DNA from: Polaribacter sp. Hel1_85
GTDB taxonomy: Bacteria; Bacteroidota; Bacteroidia; Flavobacteriales; Flavobacteriaceae
DNA: 64,000 bases
Reading direction: 5' to 3'
Assembly: GCF_000766795.1 (NCBI RefSeq)
Contig: NZ_JPDS01000001.1
Span: 811,001-875,000, forward strand
A model generated the notes under the pieces. That model did no database searches, was not told the origin of the DNA, and saw nothing but the letters and a program-made list of their open reading frames with translations. The translations under genes and the position numbers were made by a program. Shown piece after piece: positions 16,653 through 25,535 of the stretch (position 1 is the first letter of the stretch; every line of letters starts with the position of its first letter).

Positions 16653-17420
16653 ATGGCAACATACAAGAAAAAATATAAACCAGAAGGTAAAAAGCAAGAA
16701 AATCAAATTGACGAATCTGAATTTGAAACAGCTGGAGTTTTAAATACTTTAGACGAAACTGCTTCAAAATCTGAACAATGGATTGAAAAAAATAGCAAAG
16801 CTTTATTTATGGCTTTAATTGCTATTGTTGTTATCTTTTTAGGATATTTAGGATATACAAAATACATTGTTGAGCCAAATGAAACTGAAGCTTCTAACGA
16901 GCTTGCTTTTCCTAGAAAATATTTTAATGAAGCTTCAACTGCTAGTGTTGGTATAGATTCTTTATTAACTTTAGGTTTAGAAGGTGCAGATGGAAAATAT
17001 GGTTTTTTAGATATCGCAGATTCTTTTAGTGGAACAGCGGCTGGAAATTTAGCAAACTATTATGCTGGTGTTTCTTATTTAAAAATGAAAGACTACCAAA
17101 AAGCTATAGACTATTTAAGTAAATTTAATTCTGATGATGAAATGTTAGGTCCTGTTGCTATTGGAGCAATTGGAGATGCATTTGCAGACATTAATCAGCC
17201 AGAAGATGCTTTAGATTATTATGAAAAAGCAGCAAATAAAAAAGCAAATGAGTTTACAACGCCTTTATTTTTATTTAAAGCAGGACAAACTGCAATGGAG
17301 TTAAAGAACTATAGTAAAGCTGAAACTTTATTTACAAAAATAAAAGAAAACTATTCTAAATCTGACCAAGGTAGAGATATAGAAAAATATATAGCAGCTG
17401 CTAAATTTGCTGCAAAATAG
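16653..17420 (+). CDS. Membrane-anchored TPR protein (YfgM-like)
   Basis: A 255-residue protein with a charged cytoplasmic N-terminus, one transmembrane helix (about 51-70, LFMALIAIVVIFLGYLGYTK) and a periplasmic part with tetratricopeptide repeats (YYAGVSYLKMKDYQKAIDYL, PEDALDYYEKAA, KNYSKAETLFTKI). This is the layout of YfgM/BepA-type chaperone accessory proteins, which help proteins leaving the Sec translocon. The function is inferred from architecture only. Confidence 0.8.
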   Translation: MATYKKKYKPEGKKQENQIDESEFETAGVLNTLDETASKSEQWIEKNSKALFMALIAIVVIFLGYLGYTKYIVEPNETEASNELAFPRKYFNEASTASVGIDSLLTLGLEGADGKYGFLDIADSFSGTAAGNLANYYAGVSYLKMKDYQKAIDYLSKFNSDDEMLGPVAIGAIGDAFADINQPEDALDYYEKAANKKANEFTTPLFLFKAGQTAMELKNYSKAETLFTKIKENYSKSDQGRDIEKYIAAAKFAAK

Positions 17421-17463
17421 TAAGCAGTAAAACAGTTGCAGTTGGCAGTAAATAGCTGACTAA

Positions 17464-17491
17464 ATACTGGATACTGAATACTGTAAACTGA
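17464..17491 (+). repeat. Four tandem 7-bp units just ahead of ribH
   Basis: ATACTGG, ATACTGA, ATACTGT and AAACTGA follow each other without gaps and end five bases before the ribH ATG at 17497. Confidence 0.7.
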
Positions 17492-17496
17492 ACAAA

Positions 17497-18003
17497 ATGG
17501 CAACTACTAATTTATCACATTACGATAAAACAACAATCCCAAATGCGAAGTCTTTTCGATTTGGGATTGTTGTTTCAGAATGGAATCCTGAAATAACAAA
17601 AAACCTACAAAAAGGTGCAATTGAAACTTTTCTAGATTGTGGAGCACTTAAAGAAAATATTATTTCTTGGGATGTTCCAGGAAGTTTTGAATTGGTTTAT
17701 GGTTGTAAAAAAATGATTGAATCTCAACAAGTTGATGCAATTATTGCTATTGGAAATGTAATTCAAGGAGAAACAAAACATTTCGATTTTGTTTGTGAAG
17801 GTGTTACACAAGGTATTGTAGATTTAAATATAAAATACGATGTACCTGTAATATTTTGTGTTTTAACAGACAATACAAAACAACAATCTTTAGACAGATC
17901 TGGAGGTAAATTAGGTAACAAAGGAACAGAATGTGCTGTTGCTGCTGTAAAAATGGCTGCTCTTAAAAATATTGATACTACTACTGAAAGTATTGGTTTT
18001 TAA
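17497..18003 (+). CDS. ribH: 6,7-dimethyl-8-ribityllumazine synthase
   Basis: RibH condenses 5-amino-6-ribitylamino-uracil with dihydroxybutanone phosphate in the penultimate step of riboflavin synthesis. Motifs visible in the 168 residues are VVSEWNPEIT, DVPGSFELVY, GNVIQGETKHFDFV with the catalytic histidine at about 97, and LDRSGGKLGNKG. The protein forms 60-mer or pentameric shells in other bacteria. It follows the TPR gene by 76 bases that contain a heptamer repeat. Confidence 0.96.
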   Translation: MATTNLSHYDKTTIPNAKSFRFGIVVSEWNPEITKNLQKGAIETFLDCGALKENIISWDVPGSFELVYGCKKMIESQQVDAIIAIGNVIQGETKHFDFVCEGVTQGIVDLNIKYDVPVIFCVLTDNTKQQSLDRSGGKLGNKGTECAVAAVKMAALKNIDTTTESIGF

Positions 18004-18074
18004 CACACTATTTCTAACTTAGAAAATTAAGAATACTTTTAACATCATTTTTTGAAGAATTCCTTTAAATTCTG

Positions 18075-18082
18075 TAAATTTG
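18075..18082 (+). promoter_or_regulatory. -7 promoter element upstream of the mutL operon
   Basis: TAAATTTG is a perfect TAnnTTTG, 68 bases ahead of the small membrane-protein gene that starts the mutL operon. Confidence 0.45.
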
Positions 18083-18150
18083 GAATGCTTATTTAATTGG
18101 TACAATAGTTGATTTCTTCAATATTATTATAAACCAATATTTCTAAAACT

Positions 18151-18426
18151 ATGGGATTTTTAAAACGTAAAAACAAGAAATTTGACTACCAACCTCGATA
18201 TTATAAAGGGGATGGAAACCCTTATAAAATTGAGCACAAGTTAGATCAGTTTAGAAAAACAGCCGGTAAAAACAAAGGGATAAAAGGTAAATTTGGTGAT
18301 GCAATTGAAGACTTAAAAAACTCAGATAAAAGCGTAAACAAAACACTTTTAATCATCATCGCAATTTTAGTACTTATCTTTTTGTACATTATAGATTTCG
18401 ATTTATCTATTTTTAAAAGAAATTAA
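18151..18426 (+). CDS. Small single-pass membrane protein upstream of mutL
   Basis: A 91-residue basic protein with a soluble N-terminal part (KNKKFDYQPRYYKGDGNPYK) and one C-terminal transmembrane helix (about 66-84, LLIIIAILVLIFLYIIDF). I know no function. Proteins of this kind next to ribH are sometimes labelled riboflavin synthase subunit beta in databases, but it has no lumazine-synthase motif, and that name looks like an error carried over from its neighbour. It shares one base with the mutL start (TAATG), so the two are translationally coupled. Confidence 0.75.
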   Translation: MGFLKRKNKKFDYQPRYYKGDGNPYKIEHKLDQFRKTAGKNKGIKGKFGDAIEDLKNSDKSVNKTLLIIIAILVLIFLYIIDFDLSIFKRN

Positions 18427-20246
18427 TGTCTGATATTATTCAACTTTTACCAGATCATGTTGCAAACCAAATTGCTGCAGGAGAAGTCGTTCAACGTCCA
18501 GCTTCTGTTGTAAAAGAGTTATTAGAAAACGCAATTGATGCTGGAGCAACCAACATAAAATTATTATTAAAAGACGCTGGTAAAACGTTAATTCAAGTAA
18601 TTGATAACGGTAAAGGAATGAGCGCTACAGATGCTAGAATGTGTTTTGAGCGTCATGCAACTTCTAAAATACAAAAAGCAGAAGATTTATTTAACCTTTG
18701 TACCAAAGGATTTAGAGGTGAAGCTTTGGCTTCTATTGCTGCAATTGCTCATGTTGAATTAAAAACAAAACAAGAAAACGAAGAATTGGGTACTTCCATA
18801 AAAATTGAAGGAAGTAAAATTATTTCGCAAGACTTTATATCTACTAGTGAAGGAACAAGTATTGCTGTTAAAAATTTGTTTTATAACATACCAGCAAGAA
18901 GAAATTTTCTAAAATCTGACACTGTAGAAACGCGTCATATTATAGACGAATTTCAAAGAGTTGCATTAGCACATCCAACAATTGCTTTTTTAATGCATCA
19001 CAACAATAATGAAGTGTATCATTTAAAAAGCAGTAATTTAAGAAAACGAATTGTAAGTGTTTTTGGTTCTAAAATGAACGAAAAGTTGGTTCCTATTAAC
19101 GAACAAACAGATATCGTTTCAATAGAAGGTTTTGTTGCAAAACCTGAGTTTTCTAAAAGAAAAAGAGGCGAACAATTCTTTTTTGTAAATGACCGTTTTA
19201 TAAAAAGTTCTTATCTAAATCATGCAGTTGTAAACGCGTTTGATGGCTTGCTAGAACAAGGTTCACATCCCTCCTATTTTTTATATTTAACAGTACCTGC
19301 AAATACAATTGACATTAACATTCATCCAACAAAAACTGAGATAAAGTTTGATAATGAAAAAGCATTATATGCAATGCTAAGAGCAACTGTAAAGCATAGT
19401 TTAGGGCAATATAACGTAGCACCACTTTTAGATTTTAATAGAGATGCAAACTTAGATACTCCTTATCATTTTAATACAAAAACGAAATCAACATCAACAC
19501 CAAAAATTTCTGTTGACCCAGATTTTAATCCTTTTAAAGAGTTAGAACAAAAAGAAATTCACACGCCAACTTCTTATAGAAGAGAACCACAAACTGAAAG
19601 TTGGGAATCTTTATATACTTCTGTTGCAGTAACAGATGAAGAAAAACAATCTGAATTATTTAACAATCAACAAGAAATAAAAACTCAAAAAACGTTTCAA
19701 ATTCAACGTAAATATTTATTGAGTTCTATAAAATCTGGCGTAGTTTTAATCAATCAATCTTTAGCACATCAGCGTATTTTATATGAAGATTTTTTAGAAA
19801 GTATTACAGTAAAAGAAGCAAACAGTCAGCAATTATTATTTCCTGTAAAAATTTCTTTTTCATCCGCAGAAATAGAAATGATTTATACGATTAAAACTGA
19901 ATTAGAAAATGCAGGTTTTTCTTTTGATGAATTTACAAAAGACAGTGTTACTATAAAAGGAATTCCGGTTTCTGTTACAGAAAGTAAAATAACTATTATA
20001 TTAGAAGAGTTATTAAGTGATATAGATTTAGAAGTGCCAGATGCTAGTTTTAGCCATTTTGATGTAATGGCAAAATCGTTTGCAAAAACATTATCAATAA
20101 AAACAGGAACACAACTCTCTGAAAGAGAACAAGAAGGCTTGGTAAATGATTTATTCTCATGCAAAGAACCTAGTATTTCTCCTTTTGGAAAACCAACTTT
20201 TAAAACATTAACTTTAAACGAAATAGATAATCTATTTAACAGCTAA
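18426..20246 (+). CDS. mutL: DNA mismatch repair protein MutL
   Basis: MutL links mismatch recognition by MutS to strand removal. The N-terminal GHKL ATPase (1-330) has ELLENAIDAGATNI, VIDNGKGM and FRGEALASIAA. The C-terminal dimerisation domain lies at about 420-600. The endonuclease motif DQHAxxExxxxE of many MutL proteins is here INQSLAHQRILYE (about 439), and the zinc-site motif CPHGRP is here SPFGKP (about 583), so the nicking activity is probably absent. The gene is the second of a block with two rhomboids and an EEP hydrolase. Confidence 0.96.
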   Translation: MSDIIQLLPDHVANQIAAGEVVQRPASVVKELLENAIDAGATNIKLLLKDAGKTLIQVIDNGKGMSATDARMCFERHATSKIQKAEDLFNLCTKGFRGEALASIAAIAHVELKTKQENEELGTSIKIEGSKIISQDFISTSEGTSIAVKNLFYNIPARRNFLKSDTVETRHIIDEFQRVALAHPTIAFLMHHNNNEVYHLKSSNLRKRIVSVFGSKMNEKLVPINEQTDIVSIEGFVAKPEFSKRKRGEQFFFVNDRFIKSSYLNHAVVNAFDGLLEQGSHPSYFLYLTVPANTIDINIHPTKTEIKFDNEKALYAMLRATVKHSLGQYNVAPLLDFNRDANLDTPYHFNTKTKSTSTPKISVDPDFNPFKELEQKEIHTPTSYRREPQTESWESLYTSVAVTDEEKQSELFNNQQEIKTQKTFQIQRKYLLSSIKSGVVLINQSLAHQRILYEDFLESITVKEANSQQLLFPVKISFSSAEIEMIYTIKTELENAGFSFDEFTKDSVTIKGIPVSVTESKITIILEELLSDIDLEVPDASFSHFDVMAKSFAKTLSIKTGTQLSEREQEGLVNDLFSCKEPSISPFGKPTFKTLTLNEIDNLFNS

Positions 20247-20248
20247 AG

Positions 20249-20974
20249 ATGAATAAACTTACAGATGCTATAAAACATTTAATTATTATAAATGTAATTT
20301 TATTTGTTGCGCCACAACTTTTAAAATTAGATTTTACAAATATTCTGGCTTTGCATTATCCAAAAAATGAACATTTTGGAATTTGGCAATATGTAACGCA
20401 CATGTTTATGCATGGTAGTTTTGGTCATATTTTGTTTAATATGTATGGTTTATGGGCTTTTGGAACACCTTTAGAGCAAATGTGGGGAAAAAAGAGGTTT
20501 ATATTCTTCTATTTTTCTGCAGGAATTGGAGCAGGTTTAATTTATACTTTGGCCAATTATTATCAGTTTAACGGTATTTATGAGCAATTAATAAACTTTG
20601 GTTTATCAGCTAATGATATTCAAAATATTCTAGATGCAGGTAGTTATAATGATGCAAGAATTGCTTTGTCGAATGAAAAAATGATTGAATTTTATAATTT
20701 ATATCATACACCTGCAGTTGGAGCTTCAGGAGCAGTTTATGGAGTTTTAGTAGCATTTGGAATGTATTTTAAAGATGCCAAATTAGCATTGATATTTTTT
20801 CCCGTTCCAATAGCCGCAAAATATTTTATTCCAGTAATTATTTTAGGAGATTTATTTTTCGGTATGACAAAATACTCTATTGGAAACATTGCACATTTTG
20901 CACATGTTGGTGGAGCTTTAATAGGTTTCTTAATTGCTTGGTATTGGAAAAAAAATCAATTTAAAACACATTAA
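20249..20974 (+). CDS. Rhomboid family intramembrane serine protease, first of two
   Basis: A 241-residue protein with about six transmembrane segments. HGSFGHILFNMYGLWAFG carries the His and Asn of the oxyanion region, GASGAVYG the catalytic serine (about 159) and AHFAHVGG the catalytic histidine (about 217). An unusual loop of about 40 residues (about 108-150) separates the helices before the serine. Rhomboids cleave membrane proteins within the bilayer; the substrate is unknown. It lies 2 bases after mutL and shares one base with the next rhomboid. Confidence 0.92.
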   Translation: MNKLTDAIKHLIIINVILFVAPQLLKLDFTNILALHYPKNEHFGIWQYVTHMFMHGSFGHILFNMYGLWAFGTPLEQMWGKKRFIFFYFSAGIGAGLIYTLANYYQFNGIYEQLINFGLSANDIQNILDAGSYNDARIALSNEKMIEFYNLYHTPAVGASGAVYGVLVAFGMYFKDAKLALIFFPVPIAAKYFIPVIILGDLFFGMTKYSIGNIAHFAHVGGALIGFLIAWYWKKNQFKTH

Positions 20975-21828
20975 TGAGTTTTATAGACAACATAAAATCA
21001 CGTTATAAAAGCGGTAATATTGTAGAAAAACTAATCTACATAAATCTAGCAATATTTATTTTCACCTTATTTATATCTGTATTTCAAGACTTATATAAAG
21101 GTGAAATGAATTTTATTGTAGAATGGTTTTCTTTAGACGATAACTTTTCTTCTTTACTCACAAAACCTTGGACCATTATTACCTATGGTTTTTTGCACGC
21201 AGATTTTTTACATATTCTTCTTAACTTAATCACTTTGTATTTTATAGGTAATCTATTTATAGAATATTTTACTCAAAAACAACTACTAACTTTTTATGTT
21301 TTAGGGACTCTTTTTGGAGGAATATTATTTATACTAAGTCAAAGTTATTTTCCTTTATTTGAAGGACAAACCTCTATTTTAGTTGGAGCTTCTGCAGGAA
21401 TTTCAGCAATTTTTATTGGTATCACAACTTACATTCCTAATTATCAATTAAAGTTACGTTTTATTGGTTTTGTAAAATTATGGCATCTTGCTGCAATTTG
21501 GGTAGGCCTTGATGTTTTAGCATTATCTGGAGGAAATGCAGGTGGGCATTTTGCGCACTTAGGTGGTGCTTTATTTGGTTTTTTATATGTAAGGCAAGCA
21601 GCTAATAAAGAAATAAAAATTTGGGACACAATTTCTTCACTTTTTACATCAAAAAAGAAACCTTTAAAAACGGTGCACAAATCATCTAAAAAAGCTAAAA
21701 AAACAACTCAGAATACATCTTTAACCCAACAACAAATAGATGGAATTTTAGATAAAATAAGTAAATCTGGTTATGATACTTTAACCAAAGCAGAAAAAGA
21801 GTTTTTGTTTAAACAAGGAAGAAAATAG
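20974..21828 (+). CDS. Rhomboid protease with cytoplasmic C-terminal domain, second of two
   Basis: A 284-residue rhomboid: FLHADFLHILLNLITLYF, GASAGISAI with the serine at about 140 and GHFAHLGGALFGF with the histidine at about 194. A Lys-rich linker and a C-terminal helical domain (about 240-284, TQQQIDGILDKISKSGYDTL) resemble the DUF6576 tail found on Bacteroidota rhomboids. The first glycine-serine motif is GASA rather than GASG. It overlaps the first rhomboid gene by one base and is one base from the EEP gene. Confidence 0.92.
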   Translation: MSFIDNIKSRYKSGNIVEKLIYINLAIFIFTLFISVFQDLYKGEMNFIVEWFSLDDNFSSLLTKPWTIITYGFLHADFLHILLNLITLYFIGNLFIEYFTQKQLLTFYVLGTLFGGILFILSQSYFPLFEGQTSILVGASAGISAIFIGITTYIPNYQLKLRFIGFVKLWHLAAIWVGLDVLALSGGNAGGHFAHLGGALFGFLYVRQAANKEIKIWDTISSLFTSKKKPLKTVHKSSKKAKKTTQNTSLTQQQIDGILDKISKSGYDTLTKAEKEFLFKQGRK

Positions 21829-21829
21829 T

Positions 21830-22840
21830 ATGAAAAAATTATCACTAATAGATAAAATATTATACTTAATAAACTCATTGATAGCAACACTCTTGCTATT
21901 ATCTTACTTATTACCTTTATTATCACCAAAAACAATTCCTGTTTTTGCAATTTTAAGTCTTTTTGTTCCCATCTTTCTAATTATTAATATTGCCTTTTTT
22001 ATTTATTGGTTAATAAAGTTAAAAAAACAACTTTTATTATCTGCATTTGTCCTTTTAATAGGTTGGTTTACAGGAACTCCTTTCTACAAGTTATCAAAGA
22101 AAAACACATCTTTAAATACCGATTTGAAAGTAATGAGTTATAATGTAAGAATGTTTAACCATTGGAAATGGATAGAGGAAGAAGATATTGAAAAGAAAAT
22201 TTCTGCATTTGTAAAAGATAATGATCCAGATATTTTAACGGTACAAGAAAATATGTCTTTAGATAAATATGTGCTAGATTTCCCCTATAAATTTATTGAA
22301 AAAAGATACAAAAATGGAAGGTTTGGAATGGCGATTTATTCTAAATTACCAATAATAAATCAAGGTTCTTTTAAATTAAAAAATACTGGAAACAATATAA
22401 TTTTTGCTGATATTATTAGAAAAAAAGATACAATAAGAATTTATAATTTACATCTGCAATCTCTTAGCATTTCTCCAGATAAAGAAAATTTTGGACAAGA
22501 AAATTCTGAAAAACTGATTAAAACTCTAAAAAATAGATTCAAACAACAAGCAGAACAAACAGAATTGTTTTTAGCTCACGAAAAAAAATGGAAAGGTAAA
22601 AAAATAGTTTGTGGAGATTTTAATAATACTGCCTATTCTTGGGTTTACCATCAAATTTCACAAAATAAAAAAGATGCTTTTATAGAAGCAGGAAAAGGTT
22701 TTGGTAAAACTTTTAAATATCCATTTCCTATGAGAATAGATTTTATTTTTTCTGATGAAAATGCTACTATAAATCAATTCAATACTTTTTCAGTAAAATA
22801 TTCTGACCACTATCCTATTCTTGCAAGAATTAATTGGTAA
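21830..22840 (+). CDS. Membrane-anchored endonuclease/exonuclease/phosphatase family protein
   Basis: A 336-residue protein with three N-terminal hydrophobic segments (about 12-85) and an EEP domain (about 100-336). The metal-dependent active site is complete: MSYNVRMFN, VQEN, NLHLQS, CGDFNN and the final SDHYPI. The family splits phosphodiesters in nucleic acids, lipids or inositol phosphates; the membrane anchor suggests a periplasmic or lipid substrate. It is the last gene of the mutL-rhomboid block. Confidence 0.87.
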   Translation: MKKLSLIDKILYLINSLIATLLLLSYLLPLLSPKTIPVFAILSLFVPIFLIINIAFFIYWLIKLKKQLLLSAFVLLIGWFTGTPFYKLSKKNTSLNTDLKVMSYNVRMFNHWKWIEEEDIEKKISAFVKDNDPDILTVQENMSLDKYVLDFPYKFIEKRYKNGRFGMAIYSKLPIINQGSFKLKNTGNNIIFADIIRKKDTIRIYNLHLQSLSISPDKENFGQENSEKLIKTLKNRFKQQAEQTELFLAHEKKWKGKKIVCGDFNNTAYSWVYHQISQNKKDAFIEAGKGFGKTFKYPFPMRIDFIFSDENATINQFNTFSVKYSDHYPILARINW

Positions 22841-22871
22841 GTTTAAAGTAACTATTAAAATTACTTAAACA

Positions 22872-22889
22872 TTTGATTATATAATCAAA
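22872..22889. terminator. Palindrome between convergent genes, possible terminator
   Basis: TTTGATTATATAATCAAA is a perfect 18-bp palindrome overlapping the stop of the GNAT gene and followed by AATTTTAATT. It lies between convergent genes, but the T-run is short. Confidence 0.35.
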
Positions 22890-23382
22890 ATTTTAATTCA
22901 TATTTTGTTTCTGGTAATTTTATATCATCACTAATAAATTTCTTGACAATTTTAAATTTATTGTTTTCCAATATTTTTGCTGATGCTTTATTTTCATCAA
23001 CAACATGGGCTACTATTTTTTTCAATCCTATTTTCTTGCAATAAGAAATCAAACCTTTACAAATTTCAGATCCATAACCTAATTTCCAATATTTTTCTAA
23101 GAAACGATATCCTATTTCATCATCTAAATTGTCTTTTACTAAAGCAACAGTTCCTATAAATTCTAAATCTATTTTTCTTTCAACTGCATAAATCCAAAAA
23201 TCGTTTTTAGCTAAACTATATTTAAAAATTAGTTCTTTTAGTTCTTTTTCATTTTCACTGAATACTTTTGGGTTTCCAGTTGCATATTTTAAAACTTTCG
23301 GATTACTTTCAAGCTCATGAAATCCTTTTAAATCCTCTAAAACGAGTCTTCTAACTAATAAATTTTCTGTTATAAAAATCAT
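22885..23382 (-). CDS. GNAT family N-acetyltransferase (RimJ/RimL type)
   Basis: A 165-residue acetyltransferase of the Acetyltransf_3 group. It begins TENLLVRRLVLEDLKGFHEL, and the acetyl-CoA site is YRFLEKYWKLGYGSEICKGL with the conserved GYGSE at about 100. A late VVDENKASAKILENNKF segment completes the fold. RimJ/RimL relatives acetylate ribosomal proteins, antibiotics or small amines; the substrate is unknown. It stands alone, convergent with the EEP gene and divergent from mtaB. Confidence 0.88.
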   Translation of the reverse strand: MIFITENLLVRRLVLEDLKGFHELESNPKVLKYATGNPKVFSENEKELKELIFKYSLAKNDFWIYAVERKIDLEFIGTVALVKDNLDDEIGYRFLEKYWKLGYGSEICKGLISYCKKIGLKKIVAHVVDENKASAKILENNKFKIVKKFISDDIKLPETKYELKF

Positions 23383-23393
23383 GAATATTATTG

Positions 23394-23401
23394 TAAATTT
23401 G
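23394..23401 (+). promoter_or_regulatory. mtaB: -7 promoter element of mtaB
   Basis: TAAATTTG is a perfect TAnnTTTG, 20 bases before the mtaB ATG. Confidence 0.5.
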
Positions 23402-23421
23402 CAATCCTTAAATGTACAAGA

Positions 23422-24738
23422 ATGAATGCAGAAAAAAAAGTTGCTTTTTATACTTTAGGATGCAAATTAAACTTTTCGGAAACATCTACCATTGCTCGTA
23501 ATTTTGTGAGTGAAGGTTTTGAACGTGTTGATTATGAAGAAAAAGCAGATGTGTATGTAATAAATACGTGCTCTGTAACAGATAATGCGGATAAGCGCTT
23601 TAAAACCATTGTAAAAAATGCTTTAAAGAAAAACGAAGATGCTTTTTTAATTGCTGTTGGATGTTATGCGCAATTAAAACCAGAAGAATTAGCTGCTATT
23701 GATGGTGTAGATTTGGTTTTAGGAGCTACAGAAAAATTTAATGTTACTAGTTATATCAACGATCTAACTAAAAACAATATTGGTGAAGTGCATTCTTGTG
23801 AAATTTCTGATGCCGATTTTTATGTTGGATCTTATTCTATTGGCGATAGAACTCGTGCTTTTTTAAAAGTGCAAGATGGTTGTGATTATAAATGTACATA
23901 TTGCACAATCCCTTTAGCCCGTGGAATTTCTAGAAGTGATACTTTAGACAACGTAATTAATAATGCCAAAGAAATTTCATCAAAAGGAATAAAAGAAATT
24001 GTGTTAACTGGTGTAAATATTGGTGATTATGGAAAAGGTGAATTTGGTAATAAAAAACACGAACACACTTTTCTAGAATTGGTAAAAGAATTAGATAAAG
24101 TTGATGGAATACATCGTTTAAGAATTTCATCTATAGAGCCTAATTTATTAAAAGATGAAACAATTGATTTTGTTTCGAAATCAGATTCATTTGTTCCTCA
24201 TTTTCATATTCCTTTACAATCTGGAAGTGACGAGCTTTTAAAAAAAATGAAACGTAGATATTTAACAAATACCTACACAAATAGAGTATCAAAAATTAAA
24301 GAAGTAATGCCAAATGCCTGTATTGGTGTAGATGTTATTGTTGGTTTTCCTGGTGAAACTGATGAGTTATTCTTAAAAACATATAATTATTTAAACGAGA
24401 TGGACATTTCGTATTTACATGTTTTTACATATTCTGAAAGACCAAATACAGAAGCCGTACATTTAGAAGGTGTTGTTCCAAAAAAAGTTAGAGCAAAAAG
24501 AAGTAAAATGTTACGTGGTTTATCTGCTAAGAAAAGACGTGCTTTTTATGAAACTCAATTAGGAAATTCTTTAACTGTTTTGTTTGAAAATGAAAATAAA
24601 GAAGGTTTTATAAACGGATTTACAGAAAATTATGTAAAAGTAAAAACACCTTGGAATCCAGAATTGATAAACACCTTACACAATATTACACTTACAAAAA
24701 TTGATGAAGATGGTTTGGTAAGGTTTGATTTTATATAA
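23422..24738 (+). CDS. mtaB: tRNA t6A37 methylthiotransferase MtaB
   Basis: MtaB converts t6A37 of ANN-decoding tRNAs to ms2t6A. The 438-residue protein has the UPF0004 domain with three cluster cysteines (TLGCKLNFSET, NTCSVTD, VGCYAQ), a radical SAM domain with CDYKCTYCTIP at about 154 and a C-terminal TRAM RNA-binding domain. KVQDGCDYKCTYCTIPLARG and the TLGCKLN start favour MtaB over MiaB. It starts a run of four plus-strand genes. Confidence 0.94.
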   Translation: MNAEKKVAFYTLGCKLNFSETSTIARNFVSEGFERVDYEEKADVYVINTCSVTDNADKRFKTIVKNALKKNEDAFLIAVGCYAQLKPEELAAIDGVDLVLGATEKFNVTSYINDLTKNNIGEVHSCEISDADFYVGSYSIGDRTRAFLKVQDGCDYKCTYCTIPLARGISRSDTLDNVINNAKEISSKGIKEIVLTGVNIGDYGKGEFGNKKHEHTFLELVKELDKVDGIHRLRISSIEPNLLKDETIDFVSKSDSFVPHFHIPLQSGSDELLKKMKRRYLTNTYTNRVSKIKEVMPNACIGVDVIVGFPGETDELFLKTYNYLNEMDISYLHVFTYSERPNTEAVHLEGVVPKKVRAKRSKMLRGLSAKKRRAFYETQLGNSLTVLFENENKEGFINGFTENYVKVKTPWNPELINTLHNITLTKIDEDGLVRFDFI

Positions 24739-24764
24739 GTAAAAGAACAACTAAAATAAATACT

Positions 24765-25532
24765 ATGAAATATTTACTATTAACGTTTTTTGTAATTGCT
24801 TTAAGCTGCAATCAACAATCAAAAGAAAAGAAAAATACAGAAACAACTAAAACTAAAAAGATTATTACTGAGAAAAAAGAAAATATTAAAGAAGAGATAA
24901 CAGAAAAATCAATTGTAAAAACAAAAGAAGATTTAATTGTTGTTTTAAAAAACTCTAAAAATGTTACTGATGCTAAGGCTTTAATAGAAAATAGTAGTTT
25001 AATATGGCAAGAATTAGTAATTGATGAAAACTCTTTAAAAGCAGCAATAATTAAAGTTCCTATCGATAAAAAAGACTTTTGGTTAAAACGATTAAAAGAA
25101 TCAAACACTTTTTCTTCTGTCGAGTTTCATACCAAAGAAAGTGTTGCGTCAATAAAATACATTTCAGAAAATACTTTTGTAAAAGTTAGAAAAACACATT
25201 GTTCTGGTGATTGTGCTGTTTATGATGTAATTTTATTTAAAGATGGAAAAGTAGCTTTTAATGGTATTGAAAATGTTTTAGTTAAAGGAACACAAGAGTT
25301 TAACATCTCTGAAGCTAAAATGAAAAAGATTAAAGGAATGTTTGAAAAAACTTCTTTTGGTACATATCTTGATAGTTATGTAGATAGGTCTATAATGGAT
25401 TTTCCAAGTACTTTTATCACACATAACAACAAACAAATAGAAATAAAACTTTGGAGAAATGTTCCTTTAGAACTAGCCTTAGCTTACGAAGCTTTTGAAG
25501 ATATTTTATATGAAAAAAAACTAATCGAATAA
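24765..25532 (+). CDS. Lipoprotein with DUF6438-like domain
   Basis: A 255-residue lipoprotein (LTFFVIALSCNQQS) with a Lys/Glu-rich stretch (about 20-55) and a C-terminal domain containing VRKTHCSGDCAVYDVILFKD, the Cys-x3-Cys core of the DUF6438 family, and LWRNVPLELALAYEAFE. The two cysteines may form a disulfide in the periplasm. Function is unknown. It lies 26 bases after mtaB and 3 bases before the hydrolase gene. Confidence 0.8.
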   Translation: MKYLLLTFFVIALSCNQQSKEKKNTETTKTKKIITEKKENIKEEITEKSIVKTKEDLIVVLKNSKNVTDAKALIENSSLIWQELVIDENSLKAAIIKVPIDKKDFWLKRLKESNTFSSVEFHTKESVASIKYISENTFVKVRKTHCSGDCAVYDVILFKDGKVAFNGIENVLVKGTQEFNISEAKMKKIKGMFEKTSFGTYLDSYVDRSIMDFPSTFITHNNKQIEIKLWRNVPLELALAYEAFEDILYEKKLIE

Positions 25533-25535
25533 TTT

